The notes under the pieces: generated by a model | Told to the model about the DNA's origin: nothing | Database searches by the model: none | What the model saw: only the letters and a program-made list of their open reading frames with translations | NCBI GenBank assembly: GCA_003138955.1 | Contig: PLHP01000082.1 | Span: 1 to 34,156, forward strand | Reading direction: 5' to 3' | Source: Acidobacteriaceae bacterium | GTDB lineage: Bacteria; Acidobacteriota; Terriglobia; Terriglobales; Acidobacteriaceae | Length of the DNA stretch: 34,156 nt | In this document: positions 16,751-23,453 of the stretch, piece by piece | Position numbering within the stretch: position 1 is the stretch's first letter | Layout of the letters: every line of letters starts with the position of its first letter | Translations under genes and position numbers: made by a program

Positions 16751-16779
16751 TTGAAAAGCGCGAGACAAGGCCGTATTGT
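16751..16779 (+). promoter_or_regulatory. Sigma70-type promoter for hfq
   Basis: TTGAAA, exactly 17 nt, TATTGT. The predicted start near 16786 gives an 80-nt leader to hfq with AAAGGAG before the ATG. It uses the same -10 hexamer as the mraZ promoter at 20875-20880. Confidence 0.55.
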
Positions 16780-16865
16780 AGGAGCCTACAGGAACAGAGC
16801 TGCGGCCAATTGCCCTTCCCAAAGTTCGTGGCGCAGCATCGAATCCGCAAAAAGGAGATCGGCAA

Positions 16866-17171
16866 ATGGAAGCCAAGCCGGCACAGCAGAACATTCAGGA
16901 TTCCTTCCTCAATACGGCACGAAAGGAACGGCACAATATTACGATCTATCTGGTCAGCGGCGTGAAACTGACAGGTCGTATCCGCTCGTTCGACAAGTAC
17001 TCGGTGGTCCTCGAAACCAGCAACCAGGAGCAGCTCATCTTCAAACATGCGATTTCGACTGTCGTCATTTCGCGCGGAGCCCACATCCACGCGGATGCGA
17101 AGCCGGCGGCGGTGGCGTCCCAGGGGGAGGCGGCGATCGCGAGTTCCGCTTCCGGCAACACCGAAGGATGA
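16866..17171 (+). CDS. hfq: RNA chaperone Hfq
   Basis: A 101-residue Sm-like RNA chaperone that forms a hexamer and promotes sRNA-mRNA pairing. The Sm1 motif is in [21 protein letters not shown] (shown in part), and Sm2 in [14 protein letters not shown], where the KHAIST signature of bacterial Hfq is intact (proximal-face KH motif). The core ends near residue 75; the C-terminal 28 residues are an Ala/Ser-rich low-complexity tail ([20 protein letters not shown]), probably disordered. AAAGGAG precedes the ATG at a good distance. hflX follows 94 nt downstream, the same order as the hfq-hflX pair of proteobacteria. A promoter lies upstream at 16751-16779. Confidence 0.95.
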   Translation: MEAKPAQQNIQDSFLNTARKERHNITIYLVSGVKLTGRIRSFDKYSVVLETSNQEQLIFKHAISTVVISRGAHIHADAKPAAVASQGEAAIASSASGNTEG

Positions 17172-17265
17172 AGTGAGTTTGCTTGCGCCGAGACGACTCC
17201 AGACTGAGCAGCCGCGATAGGCCGCGAAATATTCGCGAAATAGTTCGCGGAATGAGCCCAAGGCG

Positions 17266-18696
17266 GTGCTGAATCCTTCGGAACGGCGGGAACGGGCGTT
17301 CCTGGTGGGGGTGGAGTTTCGCACCAAGGGGCGCGCGGGTGGCGCACGAAAGACAAATTCCGCAACCATTACTCCGGGGGCGCAGGCGGCTCGCGATCAT
17401 GCCACGAGCGTGGCCGCCTCGTCATCGTCGTCCTCATTCTTGGCGGCGGATTCGCCGGATTTCAGCTCCGATTTCACGTCCGAAGACTCGCTCGACGAAT
17501 TGCGGGCGCTGGCGACGAGCGCGGGCGCCGAGATCGCCGGCGAATTCACGCAGCGGCGCGACCGGCCGGAGCCTGCCACGCTGATCGGCAAGGGCAAGCT
17601 GGAGGAAATTGCGGGCGCGTCGGCCTCGGTTTCCGCGGATGTGATTCTGTTCGATCACGACCTTTCGCCTTCGCAACAGCGCAATATTGAGCGCGTGGTC
17701 GACACGCGCGTCATCGATCGCACGCAACTGATTCTCGATATTTTTGCGCGCCACGCACGCACTCGTGAAGGTCAGTTGCAGGTGGAACTGGCCCAGCTCG
17801 AATACATGCTGCCGCGGCTGGCGGGGCGCGGCGTGGAAATGTCGCAAATCCGCGGCGGGATCGGCACTCGCGGACCGGGCGAAACTCAACTGGAGACCGA
17901 CCGGCGGAAGATTTTCCGCCGCGTGCGGCACGTCAAGCAGCAGATCGAAAATGTGCGCCGCATACGGGCGCAGCAGCGGCAACGGCGCGAATCGGTTCCG
18001 GTGGCTACGGTGGCGCTGGTGGGGTATACGAACGCGGGAAAATCGACGTTGTTCAATGCCCTTACCAAGTCGAATGTGGCGTCGTCGTCGCGCATGTTTG
18101 CCACGCTCGATCCGACCATTCGAGGCGCTGAACTGCCCTCAAAGCGCAAGGTTCTGTTTTCCGATACGGTGGGTTTCATCCGGCATCTTCCGCATACGCT
18201 GGTTTCGGCGTTCCGCGCCACGCTCGAAGAAGTACAACGCGCCACGCTGATCATGCAGGTCTCGGATGCCAGCAGCCCGGTCTCTGCCGAGCAGGACGCG
18301 CAAGTCGAAAGCGTCCTCAAGGAACTCGAAGCCGACAAAAAGCCGCGGCTGCGCGTGATGAACAAGATCGATCTGCTGCTTCCGAAGCAGCGCGAGTCGC
18401 TGCGGGACAGCGATCTGCGTGACCATGATCTGCTGAACCATGAGCAGATCATCCACGTTTCGGCGGCGAAAGGGATCGGATTAAGCACGCTGCTCGATCG
18501 CGTCGATGCCCTGCTCGACGAAGACCGGCCGCGCCGCGTTCGCCTGCGCATCCCGCAAAAAGAGGGCAAGATGCTGGCCCTGTTGGAGGCCCGTGCCCGA
18601 ATCTATTCGCGCCAGTATCAGGACGGGCTGGTGGTGCTGGAAGCGGACGCGCCTGCTTCGCTGCTGCGGCGGCTGCGGGAGTGGGTGGTGGAGTAA
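17266..18696 (+). CDS. hflX: GTPase HflX
   Basis: A 476-residue ribosome-associated GTPase that splits stalled or heat-damaged 70S ribosomes. The N-terminal half shows the HflX-specific [10 protein letters not shown] start, [47 protein letters not shown] and the Gly-rich linker [19 protein letters not shown]. The G domain carries P-loop GYTNAGKS at 253-260, [10 protein letters not shown] at 300-309 and NKID near 365. An unusual Ser/Asp-rich low-complexity stretch (about 46-75) separates the start from the HflX domain. The GTG start at 17266 has only AAGG close upstream, but no other start keeps the ERAFLVG motif near the N-terminus. Probably cotranscribed with hfq. Confidence 0.94.
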   Translation: MLNPSERRERAFLVGVEFRTKGRAGGARKTNSATITPGAQAARDHATSVAASSSSSSFLAADSPDFSSDFTSEDSLDELRALATSAGAEIAGEFTQRRDRPEPATLIGKGKLEEIAGASASVSADVILFDHDLSPSQQRNIERVVDTRVIDRTQLILDIFARHARTREGQLQVELAQLEYMLPRLAGRGVEMSQIRGGIGTRGPGETQLETDRRKIFRRVRHVKQQIENVRRIRAQQRQRRESVPVATVALVGYTNAGKSTLFNALTKSNVASSSRMFATLDPTIRGAELPSKRKVLFSDTVGFIRHLPHTLVSAFRATLEEVQRATLIMQVSDASSPVSAEQDAQVESVLKELEADKKPRLRVMNKIDLLLPKQRESLRDSDLRDHDLLNHEQIIHVSAAKGIGLSTLLDRVDALLDEDRPRRVRLRIPQKEGKMLALLEARARIYSRQYQDGLVVLEADAPASLLRRLREWVVE

Positions 18697-18703
18697 GGAT
18701 TTT

Positions 18704-18742
18704 GCAATTTGGCAATCGGGTAATTTGGTAATTTCCGTTGTG
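18704..18742. repeat. TAATTTG-type short-period repeat after hflX
   Basis: Words such as GCAATTTGG, GGTAATTTGG and TAATTTCC are repeated in one orientation just after the hflX stop. The same word family forms a long inverted pair between mraY and murD (30016-30111). Confidence 0.6.
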
Positions 18743-18805
18743 CGGACTTTAGGAAATTGAAGAATGCTCCGATTAGGAGACTGGAGACTGTTTAGAGGTG
18801 GTGAG

Positions 18806-18988
18806 ATGAAGAAGCGGAAACGGGCACGTCGTAAGGTCGACCGGCAGCCAACAGTGGCGAAGGCCACAGCGCAAGGCGGTAATGCTGCGAAATTTGACCG
18901 CGTAACGCCACTTACTGAGTTGGATTTCAAACCCATAGAGATACGCGGTGAGCCACTGTCCGTCACGGTCCTGCGTGACAGGAGATGA
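18806..18988 (+). CDS. Doubtful small basic ORF
   Basis: Sixty codons from ATG at 18806, with GAGGTGG five bases upstream, encode a Lys/Arg-rich start (MKKRKRARRKVDRQ) and an otherwise ordinary soluble sequence. I recognise no family. Its 3' end overlaps the decayed M24 fragment on the other strand. It may be chance; it is listed because it has a plausible ribosome site in a stretch otherwise lacking a gene. Confidence 0.2.
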   Translation: MKKRKRARRKVDRQPTVAKATAQGGNAAKFDRVTPLTELDFKPIEIRGEPLSVTVLRDRR

Positions 18989-19182
18989 GTGGAGGCCTCT
19001 GCGCCTTTCCGAACGGGTCCTCCAGCGACGGGCTTTGCGGGGTGAACAATTCTGCGCCCTTTCCGTGATGTGCATGTCGTCTTCCAGACGGATGCCGAAT
19101 TCTCCGAGAATGTAGATGCCCGGTTCATCGCTGAACGTCATCTCCGGCTGGAGTTTCGTCGGGCTGCCGCGGACTAGAATGG
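18963..19182 (-). pseudogene. Frameshifted, 5'-truncated C-terminal remnant of an M24 (Xaa-Pro) peptidase
   Basis: On the minus strand, about 19172-19076 encodes LVRGSPTKLQPEMTFSDEPG then IYILGEFGIRLEDDMHITE, the C-terminal metal-site region of M24 Xaa-Pro aminopeptidases (the EPG and E-D-D segments). After ITE the frame breaks; reading one base over gives KGAELFTPQSPSLEDPFGKA, the family's usual ending, so one base has been lost. Upstream of about 19182 homology stops abruptly at the CPXCG gene, so some 300 N-terminal residues are missing. This is a dead gene fragment, recognised from family knowledge and not from a search. Confidence 0.68.
19175..19180 (+). promoter_or_regulatory. TAGAAT -10 hexamer 6 nt before the CPXCG start
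   Basis: TAGAAT is followed by GGCTTT and then the GTG start at 19187. With transcription starting about 7 nt after the hexamer, the mRNA would begin at the start codon. The hexamer's TAG also closes this frame upstream, limiting the start to 19187 or 19190. Confidence 0.42.
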
Positions 19183-19186
19183 CTTT

Positions 19187-19366
19187 GTGTTGAGTGGCTT
19201 TGTTTGCGGCGATTGCGGAGAATGGAACTCGACCACAGTGGATGAGTCCGCCGGCAGTCGCCAGCGCTACGTCGAGGACTGCCAGGTCTGCTGCAAGCCG
19301 AATGTGCTGCGCGTCAGTTGGGACGCTGGCGCTGGAGAATTTGCGATCGACGCTGAATTAGAATGA
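19187..19366 (+). CDS. CPXCG-motif cysteine-rich small protein
   Basis: A 59-residue protein of the cysteine-rich CPXCG family (zinc-ribbon-like). It shows [19 protein letters not shown], then [19 protein letters not shown], and ends in DAELE. The two Cys pairs (CGDC, CQVCC) probably bind zinc; the family motif is C-x-x-C here with D in place of P. Function of the family is unknown; DNA, RNA or protein binding are all possible. The frame has a TAG at 19175-19177, so GTG 19187 (or TTG 19190) is the start; TAGAAT six bases upstream suggests a leaderless mRNA. Its stop overlaps a possible start of the YbjQ gene by 4 nt (ATGA). Confidence 0.82.
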   Translation: MLSGFVCGDCGEWNSTTVDESAGSRQRYVEDCQVCCKPNVLRVSWDAGAGEFAIDAELE

Positions 19367-19416
19367 CGCGTTACTATAGCGGCGGGGCTAACGCCGAGTC
19401 TTTTTCCGGAGGAGCT

Positions 19417-19788
19417 ATGGGTAATTATGCCGTGACCGCGGGGCGGATGGTCCCGCATAACATGGTGACCACGCAGTTTGAACTCGATGGCTTTCGCGTT
19501 GTGCGCACGCTGGGCGTGGTGCGCGGAATCACGGTGCGCTCCCGGTCGATCTTTGGGACCATTGGCGCTGGGCTGCAGACGCTGATTGGAGGCAACATCA
19601 CTCTGCTGACCAATCTCTGCGAGAGGACGCGCGCCGAAGCTTTCGACCTGATGTTGCAACATGCCGCGGATATCGGAGGCAACGCCGTCGTCGGCGCCCG
19701 CTACGACGCCACCGAAGTGATGCAGGGGGTCACGGAAGTTCTGGCCTATGGCACGGCCGTTTTTGTGGAAGCGGCGCCGAAGGGTTAG
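19417..19788 (+). CDS. YbjQ/UPF0145 (DUF74) family protein
   Basis: A 123-residue protein (141 if the ATG at 19363 is used) of the YbjQ family, a small domain thought to pentamerise and once labelled heavy-metal-binding; the function is not established. Matching features are [21 protein letters not shown] (shown in part), [15 protein letters not shown], a central [20 protein letters not shown] helix, [14 protein letters not shown], and a VLAYGTAV C-terminal strand. ATG 19417 is preceded by GGAGGAG and gives the shorter N-terminus, so it is preferred; ATG 19363 overlaps the CPXCG stop (ATGA) and would be translationally coupled. Both could be used. Confidence 0.8.
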   Translation: MGNYAVTAGRMVPHNMVTTQFELDGFRVVRTLGVVRGITVRSRSIFGTIGAGLQTLIGGNITLLTNLCERTRAEAFDLMLQHAADIGGNAVVGARYDATEVMQGVTEVLAYGTAVFVEAAPKG

Positions 19789-19824
19789 ACGCGCGTCCCA
19801 GAGTTGCTGTGGCTGCGGGCAACT

Positions 19825-19902
19825 GCCGAGCTTCGCTCGGCTTGGACGGGGCGTAGCCCCGTCACCACACGAGCACGCCACCACACGAGCACTTCACCAC
19901 AC
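19825..19902. repeat. Double hairpin plus tandem repeat, copy A of a dispersed element
   Basis: GCCGAGC-TTC-GCTCGGC (19825-19841) and GACGGGGC-GTA-GCCCCGTC (19845-19863) are two perfect stems, followed by three 16-nt tandem copies beginning ACCACACGAGCAC. About 50 nt recur nearly unchanged at 31604-31652. The position between convergent genes suits a terminator-like role, but no T-tract is present. Confidence 0.8.
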
Positions 19903-19930
19903 GCCCCGGCCTGAACCGATCACGTCCACG

Positions 19931-20350
19931 TTACTCTTTGTACAGGAAACCTGCGACCAGCGTTGCCAGGATGGCGCCTATCCACAGTTCGAGCATCCAT
20001 CCGAGCGGCAACATGCGCGGAACCGGGGACCAGGTGGCTTGCGCAAAGTTGCTTGGCATGCCCGCGAAGAATCCTACGATCATCCCGATTTTTAGGGCCG
20101 TCTTCGGTCCGGGGCCGGCGGTGGCTCGGCTCCACGCGTAGAGATAGGCCAGGAGAATCGACATTACGAACACGAGAAGAATCCACTGCCCTACGAAAAA
20201 TGGATAGCGCGGTTCCTTTAGGAGTAAGCCTTGCTTCTGTACGGACTCGTAGAACGGGCCCAGCCGCGTCTGAACAAAGAAGCTCCAGGCATTCCACACC
20301 ACTCCTCCGGCAATGCCTCCCAGCCACACCCGAGTCGTATTCAGCTTCAT
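19931..20350 (-). CDS. Small integral membrane protein of unknown family
   Basis: A 139-residue hydrophobic protein with about four membrane helices (near residues 10-28, 52-70, 84-104 and 117-136), separated by short loops. Two loops are notable: RLGPFYESVQKQGLLLKEPR and GMPSNFAQATWSPVPRMLP. I recognise no family with confidence. The ATG at 20350 (MKLNTTRVWLGG) has a GGGGG stretch four bases upstream; the frame remains open to 20485, but that extension is not membrane-like. Monocistronic and divergent from the dcw operon. Confidence 0.68.
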   Translation of the reverse strand: MKLNTTRVWLGGIAGGVVWNAWSFFVQTRLGPFYESVQKQGLLLKEPRYPFFVGQWILLVFVMSILLAYLYAWSRATAGPGPKTALKIGMIVGFFAGMPSNFAQATWSPVPRMLPLGWMLELWIGAILATLVAGFLYKE

Positions 20351-20501
20351 TGCGCCCCCTGTTTTCGTCTGGCTTGAATTCGGCACAAGTGTACTCCAGA
20401 GGGTCAATAGCGTGGAGTCCCGCGCTGGATGCGGCCACCGCCTTCGTCCTTCCTTGCCAACCCGCAGCACGACGGCAGCTGCCATTTACCGGTGATAGGA
20501 T

Positions 20502-20636
20502 GTGGGGCTGCACGGCATAATAAGCTACGCGTCCGTCTCGCTGGCAATTGCCAGGGCGTCACGAAATAGATACGAAGAAAAGTTCTCCCGCGCCGCTGCC
20601 ATCGAGGCACTTGAAAGCGTGCTGGACGCCTCATGA
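20502..20636 (+). CDS. Doubtful 44-codon ORF
   Basis: GTG at 20502 opens a 44-residue frame whose product (HGIISYASVSLAIARASRNR, then YEEKFSRAAAIEALESVLD) has helix-like composition. No clear ribosome site or family is seen. It may be a remnant of a longer gene. The rest of 20351-20642 shows nothing recognisable. Confidence 0.15.
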   Translation: MGLHGIISYASVSLAIARASRNRYEEKFSRAAAIEALESVLDAS

Positions 20637-20642
20637 GCGGGC

Positions 20643-20679
20643 GGGGCTAGCCCCAATGGACAGCCGGGGGCGGCTGTCC
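20643..20679. repeat. Paired GC-rich palindromes
   Basis: GGGGCTAGCCCC (20643-20654) is followed by GGACAGCCG-GGGG-CGGCTGTCC (20658-20679), a perfect 9-bp stem. It lies upstream of the dcw promoter; no T-tract follows. Confidence 0.75.
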
Positions 20680-20852
20680 CCACGTTGGTTTGCGCAGGGA
20701 AGTGCTTGACGGGCGCGGAATGCAAGCGAATAAATAGCGAAGGCATCTAAAGCATAAACCCAATCCGTAGTGGTCACCTTTCTGGTTAACCGCAACATTT
20801 CGCGTTTTGCACCTTGAGCCCCTTGAGCAAATCTCAACCTGAAACTTTGTGG

Positions 20853-20880
20853 TTGACAAGCAAGGATTTCGGCGTATTGT
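20853..20880 (+). promoter_or_regulatory. Sigma70-type promoter of the dcw operon
   Basis: TTGACA (20853-20858), 16 nt, TATTGT (20875-20880). The -35 is a perfect consensus. Predicted transcription start is about 20887, inside the GTGG repeats, so a bound repressor would directly block RNA polymerase. The leader to mraZ is about 218 nt. Confidence 0.65.
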
Positions 20881-20905
20881 GGAAAAAAGTGGTTCAAAGT
20901 GGAGT
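20879..20905 (+). promoter_or_regulatory. MraZ operator: three GTGG boxes at 10-nt spacing
   Basis: GTGG occurs at 20879, 20889 and 20899, each followed by six A/T-rich bases; the second and third read AAAGTGGTTC and AAAGTGGAGT. Known MraZ sites are direct GTGG/TGGG repeats one helical turn apart upstream of mraZ. Placement over the predicted transcription start fits autorepression by the MraZ encoded 200 nt downstream. Confidence 0.72.
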
Positions 20906-21104
20906 AACTATTAGAGGTTGTGGGTACGAACACTAGCTTTCGAGGCGCCAGTGGTTTCCGAGACTGACACCGCAAAAAACCGGCCCAACCAACCCGAATC
21001 CACTGCTTTCTTGACCGCTTGTACCTCCCCCATAGTAGTGGCTGTGGTAGCAGCCATAAATAAACGGAGCCCGTCATTTCCATCAAGAGCGGTGAACGGG
21101 GCAC
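20887..21104 (+). other. Long untranslated leader of mraZ
   Basis: About 218 nt separate the predicted transcription start from the mraZ ATG. It contains a small hairpin (GGCTG at 21040-21044, CAGCC at 21051-21055) followed by the AT-rich TAAATAA. No known riboswitch, small ORF or T-box pattern was recognised. Confidence 0.3.
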
Positions 21105-21545
21105 ATGTTTCGCGGAAATCATCCAACCCGCGTCGACGAAAAGGGACGGTTAAAGGTCCCCGCGGAATTCAAGCGCGTGATCGACGAGAAATATGCGCAG
21201 AGATTTTACATCACAAGTCTGGATGGAATTGTTGCTCAAGTGTATCCCTTCGAGGAATGGGAGCGGATCGAGCAGAAGCTGGCGGCGCTGTCCACTTTCA
21301 ATCCGACGAAGAAAAAGTTCTTAACTCGCACGAATTATTACGGGCAGGTCGTGGAAATGGACGGGCAGGGGCGGCTGCTGATCCCGCAGATTCTGCGGGA
21401 GGCGGCGCACCTTCGCGGTGAAGTGGCAGTGCTCGGCCAGTTGACTTACCTGGAAGTTCGGAACCTGGAAGCGCTGGAAAAGGAGATCGGCGAGCAGGCT
21501 TTTACGGATGACGACACGAGTACGCTCGACAAATTGGGCATCTAG
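21105..21545 (+). CDS. mraZ: Transcriptional regulator MraZ
   Basis: A 146-residue DNA-binding protein and probable autoregulator of the division and cell-wall operon. It has the two tandem SpoVT-AbrB-type swapped-hairpin halves: MFRGNHPTRVDEKGRLKVPA at the start and TNYYGQVVEMDGQGRLLIPQ in the second half. Both have the GR(L)xxP core whose Arg contacts DNA. The length matches the family (about 145). The ATG is preceded by a modest ACGGGG. It is the first gene of the operon, 14 nt before rsmH, and its likely binding boxes lie at 20879-20905. Confidence 0.96.
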   Translation: MFRGNHPTRVDEKGRLKVPAEFKRVIDEKYAQRFYITSLDGIVAQVYPFEEWERIEQKLAALSTFNPTKKKFLTRTNYYGQVVEMDGQGRLLIPQILREAAHLRGEVAVLGQLTYLEVRNLEALEKEIGEQAFTDDDTSTLDKLGI

Positions 21546-21559
21546 TAATCGGGCAAACG

Positions 21560-22561
21560 GTGCGCACGGATTCGGATTCAACAGACATCCCCGAGTGGGG
21601 TGGGCATGGAGCGGTTGGCCATGTCCCGGTTCTTTTAAAAGAAGCGATCGATTTTCTGGCCGTAAAGCGTGGCGGAACTTATCTGGATGCCACGGTGGGC
21701 TTGGGCGGGCACAGTTACGAAATCGCAAGACGCCTCGGCGCACTGGGACATTTGATTGGCTTCGATAAGGATGCGGCGGCGCTGGAGAGGGCGAGGGAAA
21801 GGCTAAAGGCGGTCGATAGTCGTTCGTCGTTGGTCGCTAGCGAGCCAATTTCCGAACGACCAACGACTGACGACCAACGACTGCAGTTGGATTGGCCGCA
21901 GATCACGCTGATTCATGGGTCGTTTGCTGAAGTTGGTGAGCGCGTTGCTCCGGCTTCTTTGGACGGTTTGCTGGCGGATCTGGGGGTTAGCAGTTTGCAG
22001 CTCTCGGATCCGGCGCGGGGATTTAGTTTTCAGGCGGAAGGACCGCTGGACATGCGGATGAACGCGATGTCCGGCGAAACCGCCGAACAAGTGGTAAACC
22101 ACATCGACGAGCGCGAGCTGGCCGATGTGATTTACGAATTCGGTGAGGAAAGGAGGTCGCGGAGAATCGCCAGAGCCATTGTCCGGTCGCGGCCGATACG
22201 CACGACGATGCAACTTGTCGAGGTGGTAGCGGCCGCGGCCCGGTCAATGAACTGGAAACATGAGCGAATTCATCCGGCGACGCGAACCTTTCAAGCTCTC
22301 CGAATATTCGTAAACCGTGAACTGGACGATCTGAAAGCACTGTTGGAGGCGGCGCCTAGCGTGCTGAAGCCGGGCGGAAGGCTGGTGGTGATCAGCTTTC
22401 ATTCGCTCGAAGACAGAATCGTCAAGGATGCGCTTCGCGAGGGTGCGAAGCAGGGCTGCTACCGGCTGCTGACCAAGAAGCCGGTGACGGCGGGCGGGGA
22501 AGAGATAGATCGCAATCCGCGGTCGCGCAGCGCCAAGATGCGGGCGGCCGAAAAAGTTTGA
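21560..22561 (+). CDS. rsmH: 16S rRNA (cytosine-1402-N4)-methyltransferase RsmH (MraW)
   Basis: A 333-residue enzyme that N4-methylates C1402 of 16S rRNA with S-adenosylmethionine. HVPVLLKEAIDFL begins the domain; the cofactor motif is YLDATVGLGGHS (41-52), followed by IGFDKD; DGLLADLGVSSLQLSDPARGF (shown in part) and the MRMN motif follow; HPATRTFQALRIFVNRELD, GGRLVVISFHSLEDRIVK and SRSAKMRAAE end it. All family blocks are present. Between residues about 85 and 112, before ITLIHGSF, stands a hydrophilic insert (DSRSSLVASEPISERPTTDD) encoded by a palindromic repeat like those found between genes. The GTG start at 21560 is 14 nt after mraZ, so coupling is likely. Confidence 0.95.
   Translation: MRTDSDSTDIPEWGGHGAVGHVPVLLKEAIDFLAVKRGGTYLDATVGLGGHSYEIARRLGALGHLIGFDKDAAALERARERLKAVDSRSSLVASEPISERPTTDDQRLQLDWPQITLIHGSFAEVGERVAPASLDGLLADLGVSSLQLSDPARGFSFQAEGPLDMRMNAMSGETAEQVVNHIDERELADVIYEFGEERRSRRIARAIVRSRPIRTTMQLVEVVAAAARSMNWKHERIHPATRTFQALRIFVNRELDDLKALLEAAPSVLKPGGRLVVISFHSLEDRIVKDALREGAKQGCYRLLTKKPVTAGGEEIDRNPRSRSAKMRAAEKV
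21815..21890. repeat. Palindromic short-period repeat inserted in frame in rsmH
   Basis: TCGTTGGTCG (21827-21836) is the inverse of CGACCAACGA (21857-21866), and a second CGACCAACGACT follows at 21871-21882. The 7-14-nt word structure matches the intergenic clusters at 23369-23452 and 30016-30111. It encodes a roughly 28-residue insert not needed by the family. Confidence 0.7.
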
Positions 22562-22742
22562 GTTAGCCCGGAGAAACTGCCGGGCCCCCGGTGCGGTGAT
22601 GGTAAGGCGCGCCGGGTAAAGAGTTTGGGAATGGCGGCCGTTCCGTATGAAGAGGCCGCAACTCTGCGATGGAATTTTCCCGGAGCGGCCAAGAAGAAAT
22701 GAAACAAGGCCGGGTCCGGAGAAGAAAACTGGATTATTCGAA

Positions 22743-22904
22743 ATGACATTTACCGGCACTCTTATTGAAGATCTGATGGCAACGGTCGAGCGCGTGGAAA
22801 AGAGGGCGCGAGCGGACAGAGCCTTGGCGGTCGACGCATCGGCCCTGGAACCCATGGTCGTCGAAAACGCAGACTACGATTCCAAATTTCTTGGAGTGGC
22901 ATAA
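22743..22904 (+). CDS. Small unknown gene in the dcw operon
   Basis: A 53-residue acidic protein (MTFTGTLIEDLMATVERVEK, then RARADRALAVDASALEPMVV, and ending YDSKFLGVA). It is soluble, with a helical first half and an acidic tail; no cysteines or membrane segment. It ends three nucleotides before the ftsL start, the spacing expected of a coupled pair, and has codon use like its neighbours. The frame extends upstream to 22647, but that part is rich in intergenic-type sequence. No strong ribosome site precedes 22743. I do not recognise a family; a role in division is suggested only by position. Confidence 0.55.
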   Translation: MTFTGTLIEDLMATVERVEKRARADRALAVDASALEPMVVENADYDSKFLGVA

Positions 22905-22907
22905 ATC

Positions 22908-23366
22908 ATGAGCGCCTTGGCCATGCAAAGCGCAGCTCCTCTCAGCCGGCGGAAGTCCTGTTGGCTGGGGACCCCGGAAATTTATTTCCGCAAGACCATC
23001 GATAATTCGCGGCTGGTCAAGGTCGAAGATCCGCGGCGCGCGCGGGAGATGAAATATTTCGGACTTGCGCTCGGTTGCCTGTTCCTGCTGGTGATGGGAT
23101 TCGCGCTGCAACATTTCCGCGCAATTGAGTACGGGTACAAGATCGAGGCGCTGCGGTCGGAGCGCGAGGGTCTCACGGAAATGAACCGTGCCCTGCGGCT
23201 GGAAGAGGCGTCGCTGCGCGATCCGGAGCGAATTGATGTGATGGCGCGCAAGCTCGGCCTGCAATCGCCGCAGCCCGGGCAAGTGCTCCGCATGGACGCG
23301 GCCAGCGATGCGGCTACGCCGGTGATGGCCAGCGTGGCTCCGGTCGCCGTGGTATCGGCGCGGTAA
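22908..23366 (+). CDS. ftsL: Cell division protein FtsL-like
   Basis: A 152-residue bitopic protein fitting FtsL/DivIC, which with FtsQ and FtsB activates FtsW-FtsI at the septum. The cytoplasmic N-terminus of about 48 residues is followed by one membrane helix (MKYFGLALGCLFLLVMGFAL, about 49-68), a periplasmic coiled coil rich in Leu/Glu (IEALRSEREGLTEMNRALRL, then EEASLRDPERI), and VMARKLGLQSPQPGQV, the usual FtsL ending. An Ala/Val-rich tail of about 25 residues is extra. FtsL is poorly conserved, so identity rests on topology and its place between rsmH and ftsI. ATG 22908 follows the preceding stop by 3 nt. Confidence 0.87.
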   Translation: MSALAMQSAAPLSRRKSCWLGTPEIYFRKTIDNSRLVKVEDPRRAREMKYFGLALGCLFLLVMGFALQHFRAIEYGYKIEALRSEREGLTEMNRALRLEEASLRDPERIDVMARKLGLQSPQPGQVLRMDAASDAATPVMASVAPVAVVSAR

Positions 23367-23368
23367 AT

Positions 23369-23452
23369 CAGTTCTCAGTTCCCAGTTCTCAGTTCTCAGT
23401 CAGGAGCCGTGAGTTTTTCACTGAGAATTGAGAACTGAGAACTGGGAACTGA
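23369..23452. repeat. Inverted pair of AACTGAG-type repeats between ftsL and ftsI
   Basis: The left arm (23369-23400) consists of CAGTTCT/CAGTTCC words; the right arm (23420-23452) is their inverse, ending GGGAACTGA immediately before the ftsI ATG. The 19-nt centre contains CAGGAGCCGTGAG. A long stem of roughly 30 bp could form in the mRNA and occlude the ftsI ribosome site, if one exists. Confidence 0.88.
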
Positions 23453-23453
23453 A

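Noticed and set aside
16584-17369. N-terminal extension of the urate-hydroxylase-like frame to 17369
   Set aside because: It would run antisense through all of hfq and has no membrane-like or family sequence; AGGAG before TTG 16583 marks the start better.
18773-19141. Minus-strand ORF beginning MTFSDEPGIY as an intact gene
   Set aside because: The start Met is internal to M24 homology, and the frame changes after ITE; a frameshifted remnant explains it better.
19863-19902. Three ACCACACGAGCAC units as a mini CRISPR array
   Set aside because: Units are about 16 nt, directly adjoining with no unique spacers, and no cas genes are present.
20918-21421. 167-codon ORF covering the mraZ leader and first part of mraZ
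   Set aside because: It is out of frame with mraZ, low-complexity, and lacks a ribosome site; the mraZ frame is unambiguous.
22562-22742. Possible riboswitch in the GC-rich gap between rsmH and the 53-codon gene
   Set aside because: Several short stems are present (for example CCCGG...CCGGG), but no cobalamin, cyclic di-GMP or other known riboswitch core could be matched by eye.
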